DNA of 64,000 nt from Streptosporangium pseudovulgare (GTDB lineage Bacteria > Actinomycetota > Actinomycetes > Streptosporangiales > Streptosporangiaceae). The stretch spans positions 248,001 to 312,000 of the forward strand of contig NZ_BMQJ01000002.1 in the NCBI RefSeq assembly GCF_014648055.1, in the 5' to 3' direction. The position numbers were made by a program, and so were the translations under genes. Each line of letters begins with the position of its first letter. Within the stretch, counting starts at the first letter, position 1. Below the pieces are notes generated by a model, which ran no database searches, had not been told where the DNA came from, and saw only the letters and a list, made by a program, of their open reading frames with translations. Of the stretch, positions 54,693 to 64,000 are shown in pieces.

Positions 54693-54698
54693 TATCAT
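54693..54698 (+). promoter_or_regulatory. Candidate -10 of the ankyrin-HEAT gene
   Basis: TATCAT is followed after seven bases by the ATG at 54706, consistent with a leaderless transcript. No -35 is visible. Confidence 0.45.
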
Positions 54699-54705
54699 CC
54701 GGAAG

Positions 54706-56010
54706 ATGTACGCAGAACTTCTGGACGCGGTGACCGGGAACGACGCCGAGAAGGTCGAGCGCCTGCTCCGGGACGGCGCAGCCCCCGACCCGGACGGCGC
54801 CGGGGAGACGACCGCCCTGTACCGGGCCGCGACCGGCGGCCACGTGACGATCGCGCGGGCCCTGCTGGCCGCCGGGGCCGACCCGAACCGGATCGGCGGC
54901 GGCGAGGACGAGGGCCTGCCGCTGTGCGGCGCCGCCGCCTGGGGCCGCACCGAGACCGTGGAGGCGCTGCTGGCCGCGGGGGCCGACCCGAACCTCCGGG
55001 AGAGCCACGGCTGGACCGCCCTGCTGTGGGCCGCGGCCAACGGCCACGCCGGGACCGCCCGGGCCCTGCTCGCGGCCGGAGCCTCCGCCGAGGACGCCAA
55101 CGACGGCGGGGAGACCGCGCTGACCCTGGCCACCCGGCGCGGCGCGCTGGGCGTGGTCCGCGCGCTGCTGGACTCCGGGGCCGACCCCACGCGAGCCGAC
55201 GGCGAGGGCGACACGCCCCTGTCCATCGCCTACGACTGGCTCGGCACCCACCTGGAGAGCGCGCTGCTGGAGCAGCTCGCCGAGCAGGCGCCCAAGGACG
55301 CGGACCTCACGGTGAGCCGCGCCCGCGCCGAGGACGGCACCGACCTGGTGACCGTCACGGCGGCGCGGCCGGACGGCGGGGCCTCCGAGATCGTCTGCCA
55401 GCGCGGCCACGCGGCCGTCGCGACCCTGCTGGAGGACGCGACCGGCGAGCGTCTGCCGTTCGGGGACCTGGTCGGGCGGGCGCTGCCGTACCGTGACGTC
55501 GACGAGGAGGCCGAGACCTGGTGGACGGTGGCCGACTCGCTGAGCCGGCGGGCCGACGAGGAGACCTTCGAGGCGGCGGCGGAGCTGTCCGTGAGCGAGG
55601 ACCCGCGGCGGCGGGAGTTCGCCGCCGACGTGCTGTCGCAGTTCGGCTTCGACGGGGACGAGCGGCCGTTCCTGGAGCGGACGCTGCCGATCCTGCGGCG
55701 GATGGCCGTGGCCGAGGGCGACGAGCGGGTGCTGCGCTCGGTGCTCGGCGCGCTCGGCAACCACGCCGACCCGCGCGCCCTGCCCGAGGTGCTGTCGATC
55801 ATCACCGCCGAGGGCTGGACCCGTACCCAGGCCGACCCTGCCGCGCTGGCCGCCGTCCTGCCGCCGGGCCACGCCGAGGGGCTGGCGCTGCTCGTCTCGA
55901 TGACGGAGGACCCCGACGAGGAGGTGCGCGACTGGGCCGCCACCGCCCTGGCCGGCCTGGCGGAGCATCGCGAGGAGGTCCGCGCCGCGCTGGCCGCGCG
56001 GGGACTCTGA
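54706..56010 (+). CDS. Ankyrin repeat protein with HEAT-like C-terminal repeats
   Basis: This 434-residue protein has about five ankyrin repeats at residues 5-190 (units such as TALYRAATGGHVTIARALLAAGADPN and GWTALLWAAANGHAGTARALLAAGA). The C-terminal part (about 290-430) looks like HEAT repeats (EDPRRREFAADVLSQFGF, DPDEEVRDWAATALAGLAEH). A linker of ~90 residues lies between. It is probably a cytoplasmic scaffold for protein contacts; partners are unknown. ATG at 54706. Confidence 0.85.
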   Translation: MYAELLDAVTGNDAEKVERLLRDGAAPDPDGAGETTALYRAATGGHVTIARALLAAGADPNRIGGGEDEGLPLCGAAAWGRTETVEALLAAGADPNLRESHGWTALLWAAANGHAGTARALLAAGASAEDANDGGETALTLATRRGALGVVRALLDSGADPTRADGEGDTPLSIAYDWLGTHLESALLEQLAEQAPKDADLTVSRARAEDGTDLVTVTAARPDGGASEIVCQRGHAAVATLLEDATGERLPFGDLVGRALPYRDVDEEAETWWTVADSLSRRADEETFEAAAELSVSEDPRRREFAADVLSQFGFDGDERPFLERTLPILRRMAVAEGDERVLRSVLGALGNHADPRALPEVLSIITAEGWTRTQADPAALAAVLPPGHAEGLALLVSMTEDPDEEVRDWAATALAGLAEHREEVRAALAARGL

Positions 56011-56095
56011 GCGGGGAGGTCCGCGCCGCGCGGGGACTCCGAGCGGGACACCGCGGGGAGGTCCGCGCCGCGCTCGCCGCGCGGGGACTTTGAGA
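55975..56095. repeat. Three copies of the ankyrin-HEAT gene 3' end
   Basis: The sequence encoding the last residues (VRAALAARGL) and stop is followed by two more imperfect copies, each with AGGTCCGCGCCGCG and CGGGGACT. The third copy even restores the codons and a TGA stop. The next gene begins 50 bases later. Confidence 0.88.
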
Positions 56096-56146
56096 TGATG
56101 CCGGAACCCGGCGAAAAGGGCCGGGCCGGCATCCTCGGAGGCACCC

Positions 56147-57817
56147 GTGATCCCTGACGCGACCCACGAGGTCTTCAACCAGGCACCCCCGTTCACCGGC
56201 CACGACGTCTCGGCCGACCCGGCGCTCCTCGAAGGTGTGACGCGCGAGGGCGCCGGCTGGGCCGTCGGCGAGCTGGGCCGGCTCGGCACGCTCGCCGGCT
56301 CCGAGGAGGCCGCCGAGTGGGGGCGGCTGGCCAACGAGCATCCGCCGGTGCTGCGCACCCACGACCGCTACGGCAACCGGATCGACGAGGTGGAGTTCCA
56401 CCCCGCCTGGCACGAGCTGATGACGGTCGCCGTGGAGAACGGCCTGCACGCCGCCCCGTGGGCCGACACCCGGCCCGGCGCCCACGTGGCCCGCGCCGCC
56501 GGGTTCCACGTCTGGAGCCAGGCCGAGGCCGGGCACGGCTGCCCGATCTCCATGACCTACGCCGCGGTCCCGGCGCTGCGCCACTCCCCCGGCCTGGCCG
56601 CCGAGTGGGAGCCCCTGCTGGCCTCCCGCCACTACGACTTCGGGCTGCGCCCGCCGCTCGGCAAACGCGGCGTGCTCGCCGGGATGGGCATGACCGAGAA
56701 GCAGGGCGGCTCCGACGTCCGCGCCGGCACCACCCGCGCCGAGCCCCTGGGCGACGGCTCCTACGTCCTGACCGGGCACAAGTGGTTCAACTCCGCCCCG
56801 ATGTGCGACGTGTTCCTGGTCCTGGCCCAGGCGCCCGGCGGGCTGACGTGCTTCCTGCTGCCCCGCGTGCTGCCCGACGGCACCCGCAACGCCATGCGGC
56901 TGATGCGGCTGAAGGACAAGCTGGGCAACAAGTCCAACGCCAGCGCCGAGGTCGAGTACCACCGCGCGCTCGCCTGGCCGGTCGGCGAGGAGGGCCGGGG
57001 CGTGCGGACCATCCTGGAGATGGTCAACATGACCAGGCTCGACTGCGTGATCGGTTCGGCGGCCGGCATGCGGTACGGCGTGACCCGGGCCGTCCACCAC
57101 GCCGCGCACCGCGCCGCGTTCGGCCGGAGGCTGGCCGACCAGCCGCTGATGCGCAACGTCCTGGCCGACCTGGCGCTGGAGTCGGAGGCCGCGACCACGC
57201 TGATGATCCGGCTGGCCGGCGCCACCGACCGGGCCGTGGCCGGGGACGCCGCCGAGACGGCGCTGCGCCGTACGGCGCTGGCGGTCGGCAAGTACTGGGT
57301 CTGCAAGCGCGGCCCGGCGCACGCGGCCGAGGCGATGGAGTGCCTGGGCGGCAACGGCTACGTCGAGGAGTCGCAGATGCCCCGGCTGTTCCGCGAGTCG
57401 CCGCTGAACGGCATCTGGGAGGGCTCGGGGAACGTGGCCGCGCTGGACGTGCTGCGTGCCCTGCGGCGCGAGCCGGAGGCGCTGGACGCCTTCCTCGCCG
57501 AGGTGGCGCTCGCCGCCGGGGCCGACCGGCGCCTGGACGAGGCCGCGGAGCGGCTGGGCAAGACCCTCGCCGACCCGGCCGAGGCCGAGCTGCGCGCCCG
57601 CTCCGTCGCCGAGGACATGGCGCTGGTGCTGCAGGGCTCCCTGCTGGTACGGCACGCGCCGGCGGCCGTCGCCGACGCCTTCTGCGCCTCCCGCCTCGCG
57701 GGCGGGGGCGGCCGGGCGTTCGGCACGCTCCCGGCGGGCCTGGACCTGGACGCGATCATCGAGCGGGCCGCCGTACGGCCCGCCGCCTCCTCCGAGGGCT
57801 CCGGCGCCGGGTCCTGA
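56147..57817 (+). CDS. Acyl-CoA dehydrogenase family protein, AidB type
   Basis: This 556-residue flavoprotein matches AidB, a DNA alkylation-response flavoprotein with weak isovaleryl-CoA dehydrogenase activity: EVFNQAPPFTGHDVS at the N terminus, MTEKQGGSDVRAGTTRAEP, and the FAD/active-site segment GGNGYVEESQMPRLFRESPLNGIWEGSGNV. The C-terminal ~130 residues form the AidB-specific domain. The GTG at 56147 follows GGAGGCACCC. No ada gene is near, so methylation induction cannot be judged. Confidence 0.9.
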   Translation: MIPDATHEVFNQAPPFTGHDVSADPALLEGVTREGAGWAVGELGRLGTLAGSEEAAEWGRLANEHPPVLRTHDRYGNRIDEVEFHPAWHELMTVAVENGLHAAPWADTRPGAHVARAAGFHVWSQAEAGHGCPISMTYAAVPALRHSPGLAAEWEPLLASRHYDFGLRPPLGKRGVLAGMGMTEKQGGSDVRAGTTRAEPLGDGSYVLTGHKWFNSAPMCDVFLVLAQAPGGLTCFLLPRVLPDGTRNAMRLMRLKDKLGNKSNASAEVEYHRALAWPVGEEGRGVRTILEMVNMTRLDCVIGSAAGMRYGVTRAVHHAAHRAAFGRRLADQPLMRNVLADLALESEAATTLMIRLAGATDRAVAGDAAETALRRTALAVGKYWVCKRGPAHAAEAMECLGGNGYVEESQMPRLFRESPLNGIWEGSGNVAALDVLRALRREPEALDAFLAEVALAAGADRRLDEAAERLGKTLADPAEAELRARSVAEDMALVLQGSLLVRHAPAAVADAFCASRLAGGGGRAFGTLPAGLDLDAIIERAAVRPAASSEGSGAGS

Positions 57818-57936
57818 GCCGGACGGGCGTCGGCCCCGGAGCGGGCGCGAGGTCTCCGGGAGCGGCGGGTCCCGGCCGCCGTGGCGACGGCGAGTAGGGT
57901 CTGTCGGGTAAACCCATGATCGAAAGGATTACCGCA

Positions 57937-58365
57937 ATGGCGACGACTCGTACCGCGACGACCCAGTGGAAGGGCGCCCTCCTCGACGGCTCGGGCACCG
58001 TCTCGCTCGACACCTCGGGCGTGGGCAGGTTCGACGTGTCCTGGCCCTCCCGGGCCGAGCAGGCGAACGGCAAGACCTCGCCCGAGGAGCTGATCGCGGC
58101 GGCGCACTCCGCCTGCTTCTCGATGGCCCTGTCCCACGGCCTGGCGCAGGCGGGCACCCCGCCGCAGACGGTGGAGACCAAGGCCGACGTGACCTTCCAG
58201 CCGGGCGAGGGCATCACCGGCATCGTCCTGTCGGTCCGCGCCCAGGTGCCGGGCCTGTCCGCCGAGGAGTTCCGGACCGCCGCCGAGAACGCCAAGGCGA
58301 ACTGCCCGGTGAGCAAGGCCCTGGCGGGGACGACCATCACCCTCGACGCCGAGCTGGTGGGCTGA
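57937..58365 (+). CDS. OsmC family peroxiredoxin
   Basis: This 142-residue protein has the OsmC fold with the two reactive cysteines in AAHSACFSMALS and NAKANCPVSKAL, and the typical N-terminal TTQWKGALLDGSGTVSL. It detoxifies organic hydroperoxides with lipoylated or small-thiol reductants. ATG at 57937 follows AAAGGA; an upstream ATG at 57916 is less well placed. Confidence 0.94.
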   Translation: MATTRTATTQWKGALLDGSGTVSLDTSGVGRFDVSWPSRAEQANGKTSPEELIAAAHSACFSMALSHGLAQAGTPPQTVETKADVTFQPGEGITGIVLSVRAQVPGLSAEEFRTAAENAKANCPVSKALAGTTITLDAELVG

Positions 58366-58738
58366 CCGCCGCTCTGTCCACCCTGTCCGCCCCGCCCGCC
58401 CGGCTCCCCCGGTTCCTACCGGTTCCTCTTGGTTCCTCCCGGGCGGGAGGACGCGGGCGAGCACGTAGACTCTGCCGGAAGCTCTCCGGCGGCACGCCGC
58501 GCGGGGGATCGGGCGCCCAGGGTCGTGCCCCCGGTCCCCGCGGGCCGGCCGGGGCCCGCCGCCCACCGGGGTGAGGAACGGGCGGCCGGGGAGCCCCCGT
58601 GAGCGCGGCGTCGCCGCCGAGGACGGGCCACGACGGCGTGGCCGTCCGTCTCCCCCGACGACGCGAACATGGCGCGAATGGGACACGGGTCCGCGACACC
58701 CTGCACACGAAGGTGTGATTGGAGGAGAATAGGGCTAC
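58366..58738. other. Intergenic region between osmC and glgX
   Basis: No gene is supported. Three 10-bp-spaced copies of GGTTCCT (58411-58437) lead into a hairpin TCCTCCC-GGGC-GGGAGGA (58434-58451), probably the osmC terminator. Further on, a GC-rich stem near 58622-58645 and CACAC-GAAG-GTGTG just before glgX could structure the glgX leader. Confidence 0.45.
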
Positions 58739-60862
<2,124 letters not shown>

Positions 60863-61033
60863 CCCGCTCCGGCCGCGCCGCCCGGGTCCCGTACCCGGCG
60901 GTGCCCGCCGCCCGGCATGGCACCGCGTCCGGCACGGCCCGTCCGGTACGGCCCCGTGTCCGGTACATCCCGTCCGGTACGGTGCGGGCCCGCCGCCGGA
61001 CCCGGGGCCCAGGGGGTATGCCAAGGTAGGGGG

Positions 61034-61771
61034 ATGCGCCTCATCCATCCCGCCCCCGGCCCCGTCCCCGGCGGGGACGCCGAGCCCGACCTCGCGGAAC
61101 TCTACGCCTACCCCGGCGACCGGTGGCTCCGGCTCAACATGGTGGCCAGCGCCGACGGCGGGACCTGGCTGGACGGGCTGTCCGGCGGGTTGTCCGGCCG
61201 GGGCGACCGGAAGGTCTTCGGGGTGCTGCGCGGGCTGGCCGACGTCGTCATGGCCGGCGCGGCGACCGTGCGGGCCGAGGGGTACGGCCCGGCCAAGCCC
61301 AGGAAGTCGTGGGCGGCGCTGCGCGCGGGCCGTACGGCCGTCCCGCCGATCGCGGTGGTCACCGCGAGCCTGGAGCTGGACCTGTCGGGCCCGCTGTTCA
61401 CCGAGGCCGACCCGGACGCGCGGACGATCGTCGTCACCTGCGAGGCGGCCCCCCGCGACCGGCGCGAGGAGACGGCCCGGCACGCCGAGGTGATCGTCGC
61501 CGGCCGGGACCGGGTGGACCTCGCCCTGGCGGTCAAGGAGCTGGGCGGGCGCGGCCTGGGGCGGGTGCTGTGCGAGGGCGGGGCCAGGCTCAACGCCCAG
61601 CTCGCCGCGGCCGGCCTGGTGGACGAGCTGTGCCTGACGGTGAGCCCGCTGATGATCGGCGGGGACGCCGCCCGGGTCCTCGACGGCCCGGCCTCCCCGA
61701 CCCGGCTGCGCCTGGCCCACGTCCTGGAGGACGAGGGGTTCCTGATCACCCGTTACGTCAGGGAGGGCTGA
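61034..61771 (+). CDS. RibD C-terminal domain family pyrimidine reductase
   Basis: This 245-residue protein resembles the reductase domain of RibD/RIB7 (LNMVASADGGTWLDGLSGGLSG, DVVMAGAATVRAEGYGP, VLCEGGARLNAQL). Such proteins reduce pyrimidine-like or other substrates with NADPH; in actinobacteria this stand-alone form may act in riboflavin- or F420-related steps or on other targets. ATG at 61034 follows AAGGTAGGGGG. No other riboflavin gene is near. Confidence 0.88.
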   Translation: MRLIHPAPGPVPGGDAEPDLAELYAYPGDRWLRLNMVASADGGTWLDGLSGGLSGRGDRKVFGVLRGLADVVMAGAATVRAEGYGPAKPRKSWAALRAGRTAVPPIAVVTASLELDLSGPLFTEADPDARTIVVTCEAAPRDRREETARHAEVIVAGRDRVDLALAVKELGGRGLGRVLCEGGARLNAQLAAAGLVDELCLTVSPLMIGGDAARVLDGPASPTRLRLAHVLEDEGFLITRYVREG

Positions 61772-61890
61772 GCGGCGGCGATCCCGGGCGCCGTCTCCCA
61801 TGAGCGCCGGTCTCCCGGGGGTCAGGCTCCCGTGAGCGCCGGACTCCCCCGGACGCCGTTCCCGTGGGCGCCGGGCTCTCGTGGACATCG
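61772..61890. repeat. Degenerate repeats between the reductase and a small membrane protein
   Basis: Three to four imperfect copies of a unit like CTCCCGTGAGCGCCGG follow the RibD-like stop codon. The unit length varies, so the order is less regular than at other sites. Confidence 0.6.
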
Positions 61891-61917
61891 GGCGAAATAA
61901 ACGATATATCTCGCTCC

Positions 61918-62280
61918 ATGGAGAAGAGATCCCCCACCGGTGACGAGCTGCGCGCCTCCGTCGAGGCCCGCCGGGAGCTGGGACCCGAGTACGAGGACTC
62001 CCTCATCGAGGGGTTCCTGGACAAGATGGGCCAGGAGATCGACCGGCGGGTGGAGGAGCGGGTCGCCGCCCGCGTCCCGCAGCAGAAGCCGAAGGCCCCC
62101 GCGGTCCGGCCGGGTGTGGACGCCGGGCAGCGCCTGGCCCTGGCGATCGTCTCCATCGTCTTCGGCGTCGGCAGCACGCTCGCCTTCACCATCGCCGACA
62201 GGAGCGCCGGCCCGATGGTCCTCGTCTGGTTCGGGATCATCGTGGTGAACATCGCCTTCGCCGTCGGCTCCCGCCGCTGA
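61918..62280 (+). CDS. Small membrane protein with two predicted helices
   Basis: This 120-residue protein has a charged N-terminal half (PTGDELRASVEARRELGPEYEDSL, GQEIDRRVEERVAARVPQQ) and two C-terminal helices (LALAIVSIVFGVGSTLAFTIA and MVLVWFGIIVVNIAFAVG). Its function is unknown. ATG at 61918 lies seven bases after TATATC in an AT-rich patch with the palindrome GATATATC (61903-61910), suggesting a regulated leaderless promoter. Confidence 0.8.
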   Translation: MEKRSPTGDELRASVEARRELGPEYEDSLIEGFLDKMGQEIDRRVEERVAARVPQQKPKAPAVRPGVDAGQRLALAIVSIVFGVGSTLAFTIADRSAGPMVLVWFGIIVVNIAFAVGSRR

Positions 62281-62673
62281 CCTTCCGCGCGGAGCCGCGG
62301 ACCGGGAAGGGGGGCGCGGGCGGGGGTCCGGAGGGCATGCCGACTCCGGGACCGTACGGAGGTGAGGGGGTCGGGCGGTCCGCCCCGGAGTCACCTCGGC
62401 GGCGGGACCGGGCTCTCGACGGGGCGGACCGCGCGACCACCCGTCCGCTCACCGGTCGAACGCTGGCGCATCGTCCGGCCGACGGCCACCTGGCCGTCCG
62501 GTTGGCCCATGGACGGCCCGACGGATGGTCTGACCCCTCAGCGGGAGGGTGAACCCTCCACATCTGCTAAGACGCAAAATCCGACATAAATGGATGCTTC
62601 ACCACAAAGATTTTTTTCCCGGCATTTCGGGCGCGCTGTCTCGGCGGGAACCCCCTCCGCATAGGCTGAGGGG
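62281..62673. other. Intergenic region upstream of msrB
   Basis: About 390 bases with short GC-rich frames but no supported gene. An AT-rich patch at about 62555-62625 ending in a run of seven T is unusual for this GC-rich DNA; it might be a terminator remnant or promoter. TAGGCT (62662-62667) six bases before the msrB ATG looks like a leaderless -10. Confidence 0.45.
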
Positions 62674-63078
62674 ATGGACAAGGTGGTCAAGAGCGACGCC
62701 GAGTGGCGCGCCCAGCTCTCTCCCGAGGAGTATCAGGTACTCCGCCAGGCAGGCACCGAGCGCCCCTTCACCGGGGAGTACGTCGACACCAAGACCGTGG
62801 GCGTCTACAGCTGCCGGGCCTGCGGCGCCGAGCTGTTCCGGTCCGACACCAAGTTCGAGAGCCACTGCGGCTGGCCGAGCTTCTACGAGCCGTCGAAGTC
62901 GGACGCGGTGACCCTCATCGAGGACCGCTCGCTCGGCATGGTCCGGGTCGAGGTCCGCTGCGCCGCCTGCGACTCGCACCTCGGGCACGTCTTCCACGGC
63001 GAGGGGTACGGCACCCCCACCGACGACCGCTACTGCATCAACTCCGTGTCGCTGCGGCTGGAGCCGGCCGACGGCTGA
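62674..63078 (+). CDS. msrB: Peptide-methionine (R)-S-oxide reductase
   Basis: This 134-residue enzyme repairs methionine-R-sulfoxide. The zinc site CRACGAELF and [12 protein letters not shown], the substrate loop GWPSFYEPS and the catalytic Cys in RYCINSVSL are all present. The length is normal. The GAGGGG directly before the ATG is too close to be a ribosome site; a leaderless start is likely. Confidence 0.96.
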   Translation: MDKVVKSDAEWRAQLSPEEYQVLRQAGTERPFTGEYVDTKTVGVYSCRACGAELFRSDTKFESHCGWPSFYEPSKSDAVTLIEDRSLGMVRVEVRCAACDSHLGHVFHGEGYGTPTDDRYCINSVSLRLEPADG

Positions 63079-63145
63079 CGGTCTCCCGCCGGGCCGGGCA
63101 CGGCGCGGACGGCCCGGCGTCCGGCCGGTCCCATCCCGGCGGACC

Positions 63146-63176
63146 CCCGGTACGGCGAAGACCCGGTACGGCGAAG
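63146..63176. repeat. 16-bp tandem repeat between msrB and the terminal membrane protein gene
   Basis: CCCGGTACGGCGAAG occurs twice at 63146 and 63162 (period 16 bp), 15 bases beyond the stop of the minus-strand gene. Confidence 0.85.
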
Positions 63177-63191
63177 GCCCGCGGGGCGGGC

Positions 63192-63800
63192 CTAACCGCC
63201 GGGCCTGGGATAGGTGACGCGGCAGTCGGAGTCGCCGGGGCCGAGGATGTTGGCCAGGACGGGGTTGCCGTTCTCGCCGAACCTCGCCTGGACGAAGACG
63301 ACGGGGTTCACCGAGCCGAGTTCCCCCACGAGATAGTCGAGACCGGTCTCGCACAGCTTGATCGCCTGCTTGGAGTTGTCCGCCGTCTCCGGCAGGTCGG
63401 TGTAGATCCGCAGGTAGCCGCCGACGACCCGGATGTCCTTGACCCGCTTCGTCGCCTTGTGCGCCGCGAAGTAGGCGAACGCCCTCGGGTCGCTGTGCCT
63501 GGACGGACCGTCCGCCTTGGCCGCGTCGCCGGACCCGTGGCCGCTGCCCGCCTTGCCTCCCGGCAGCACGCCCACCGCCCTGCCGTCCCCGGCGCCCTGC
63601 TGCGGCGCGGCCAGGAGGTGCTTCTGCGCCTCCGGGACGGGCGGCGGGTCCGCGGCGAGCATCGAGCGGCCCAGCGCCAGGACCGCGACCGCCAGCGCGG
63701 TCGCGCCGACCGAGATCTCCAGGACCCGCGGCCGGGCCCTTCTCCTGCGGCGCCCGCCTCCGCGCCCCGTGGACCGTGCCAGACCCGCGCCCGTGTTCAC
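63192..63800 (-). CDS. Membrane-anchored protein of unknown function
   Basis: This 202-residue protein has a basic N terminus (GRGGGRRRRRARPR), one hydrophobic helix (VLEISVGATALAVAVLALG, about 28-48), a Gly/Ala-rich linker, and a C-terminal outer domain of about 100 residues with two Cys (KLCETGL and SDCRVTY) that may form a disulfide. It resembles no family I can name. The GTG at 63800 has GAGG upstream; a TTG at 63842 would add 14 residues. Confidence 0.7.
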   Translation of the reverse strand: MNTGAGLARSTGRGGGRRRRRARPRVLEISVGATALAVAVLALGRSMLAADPPPVPEAQKHLLAAPQQGAGDGRAVGVLPGGKAGSGHGSGDAAKADGPSRHSDPRAFAYFAAHKATKRVKDIRVVGGYLRIYTDLPETADNSKQAIKLCETGLDYLVGELGSVNPVVFVQARFGENGNPVLANILGPGDSDCRVTYPRPGG

Positions 63801-64000
63801 CTTTGGCCTCACATCGACAGGTGTTTTCCCCGAGTATGACAATGCCGGGGGAACTAATCGAGCGTTTCACCGGATTCGCCGGGCGTCCCGGCCCGGACGT
63901 CCCCGCGCCGGGCGGGACGGCCCGGACCGGCCGCTTCCGGCGGGCGCGTGCGGGCCGGGCGGGTCGTACGAGCCGGGCGCGTACGGCGGGTCCGGCGCGG

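Overview
The window is about 64 kb of very GC-rich (roughly 73-75 %) chromosomal DNA from a filamentous actinomycete, most likely a member of the Streptosporangiales. This rests on the base composition, frequent GTG/TTG starts, many apparently leaderless transcripts, a WhiB protein, SigE-type sigma factor, DUF1707 protein, Hanks kinases with outer domains, an IdeR-type iron box, and a cysteine leader peptide ahead of sulfite reductase. The genus cannot be told from the sequence. No tRNA, rRNA, insertion sequence, prophage or CRISPR array was found; this is ordinary chromosome with several instructive regulatory sites.

Layout. 0-6.7 kb: a complete six-gene Mrp cation/proton antiporter operon (A/B fused, C, D, E, F, G; minus strand), with unusual additions on C and D. 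6.8-11.5 kb: a CoxG-like protein, a zinc alcohol dehydrogenase with a repeat-bearing SRPBCC protein, and a secreted polysaccharide deacetylase. 11.5-14.4 kb: cydAB with a structured promoter region including a Rex-like box. 14.5-16 kb: an MFS exporter. 16.1-27.9 kb: a purine/ureide-type catabolic locus. A PucR regulator, S4 protein, NCS2 permease, a small repeat-protein frame and a CoxM-S-L-type molybdenum hydroxylase run leftward. AllH (DUF2877), FdrA/AllF and AllG (DUF1116), the oxamate carbamoyltransferase subunits of E. coli, run rightward. 28-37.6 kb: two Ser/Thr kinases, an MFS transporter, a lone family A DNA polymerase, a phosphoesterase and an MSMEG_6728-type protein. 37.6-41.7 kb: an alkyl-DHAP synthase-like flavoprotein divergent from tetR-glpD across one symmetric operator-promoter, the same set as Rv2251/Rv2250c/Rv2249c of M. 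tuberculosis.

41.9-48.4 kb: an iron-box-controlled sucrase/ferredoxin-like protein, whiB, rsgA (with an upstream leader peptide and a hairpin over its ribosome site), glyA (with a ZTP riboswitch), YihY, YccF and a small Cys/His protein. 48.5-52.3 kb: the sulfate assimilation operon: cysteine leader peptide, sulfite reductase, a 47-residue zinc-ribbon protein, cysH, and a CbiX-like chelatase. 52.4-64 kb: a sigma factor/membrane protein pair, DUF1707 protein, ankyrin-HEAT protein, AidB-type flavoprotein, OsmC, GlgX, a RibD-type reductase, msrB and membrane proteins.

Two patterns recur. Short GC-rich tandem duplications (16-57 bp units) sit at or across the 3' ends of many genes. Many start codons lie 6-7 bases after a TANNNT-like -10 element, which suggests leaderless mRNAs. 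The best candidates for new biology are the purine/oxamate locus with its coupled repeat ORF, the rsgA leader-hairpin arrangement, the iron-regulated ferredoxin-like gene, and the enlarged Mrp subunits.
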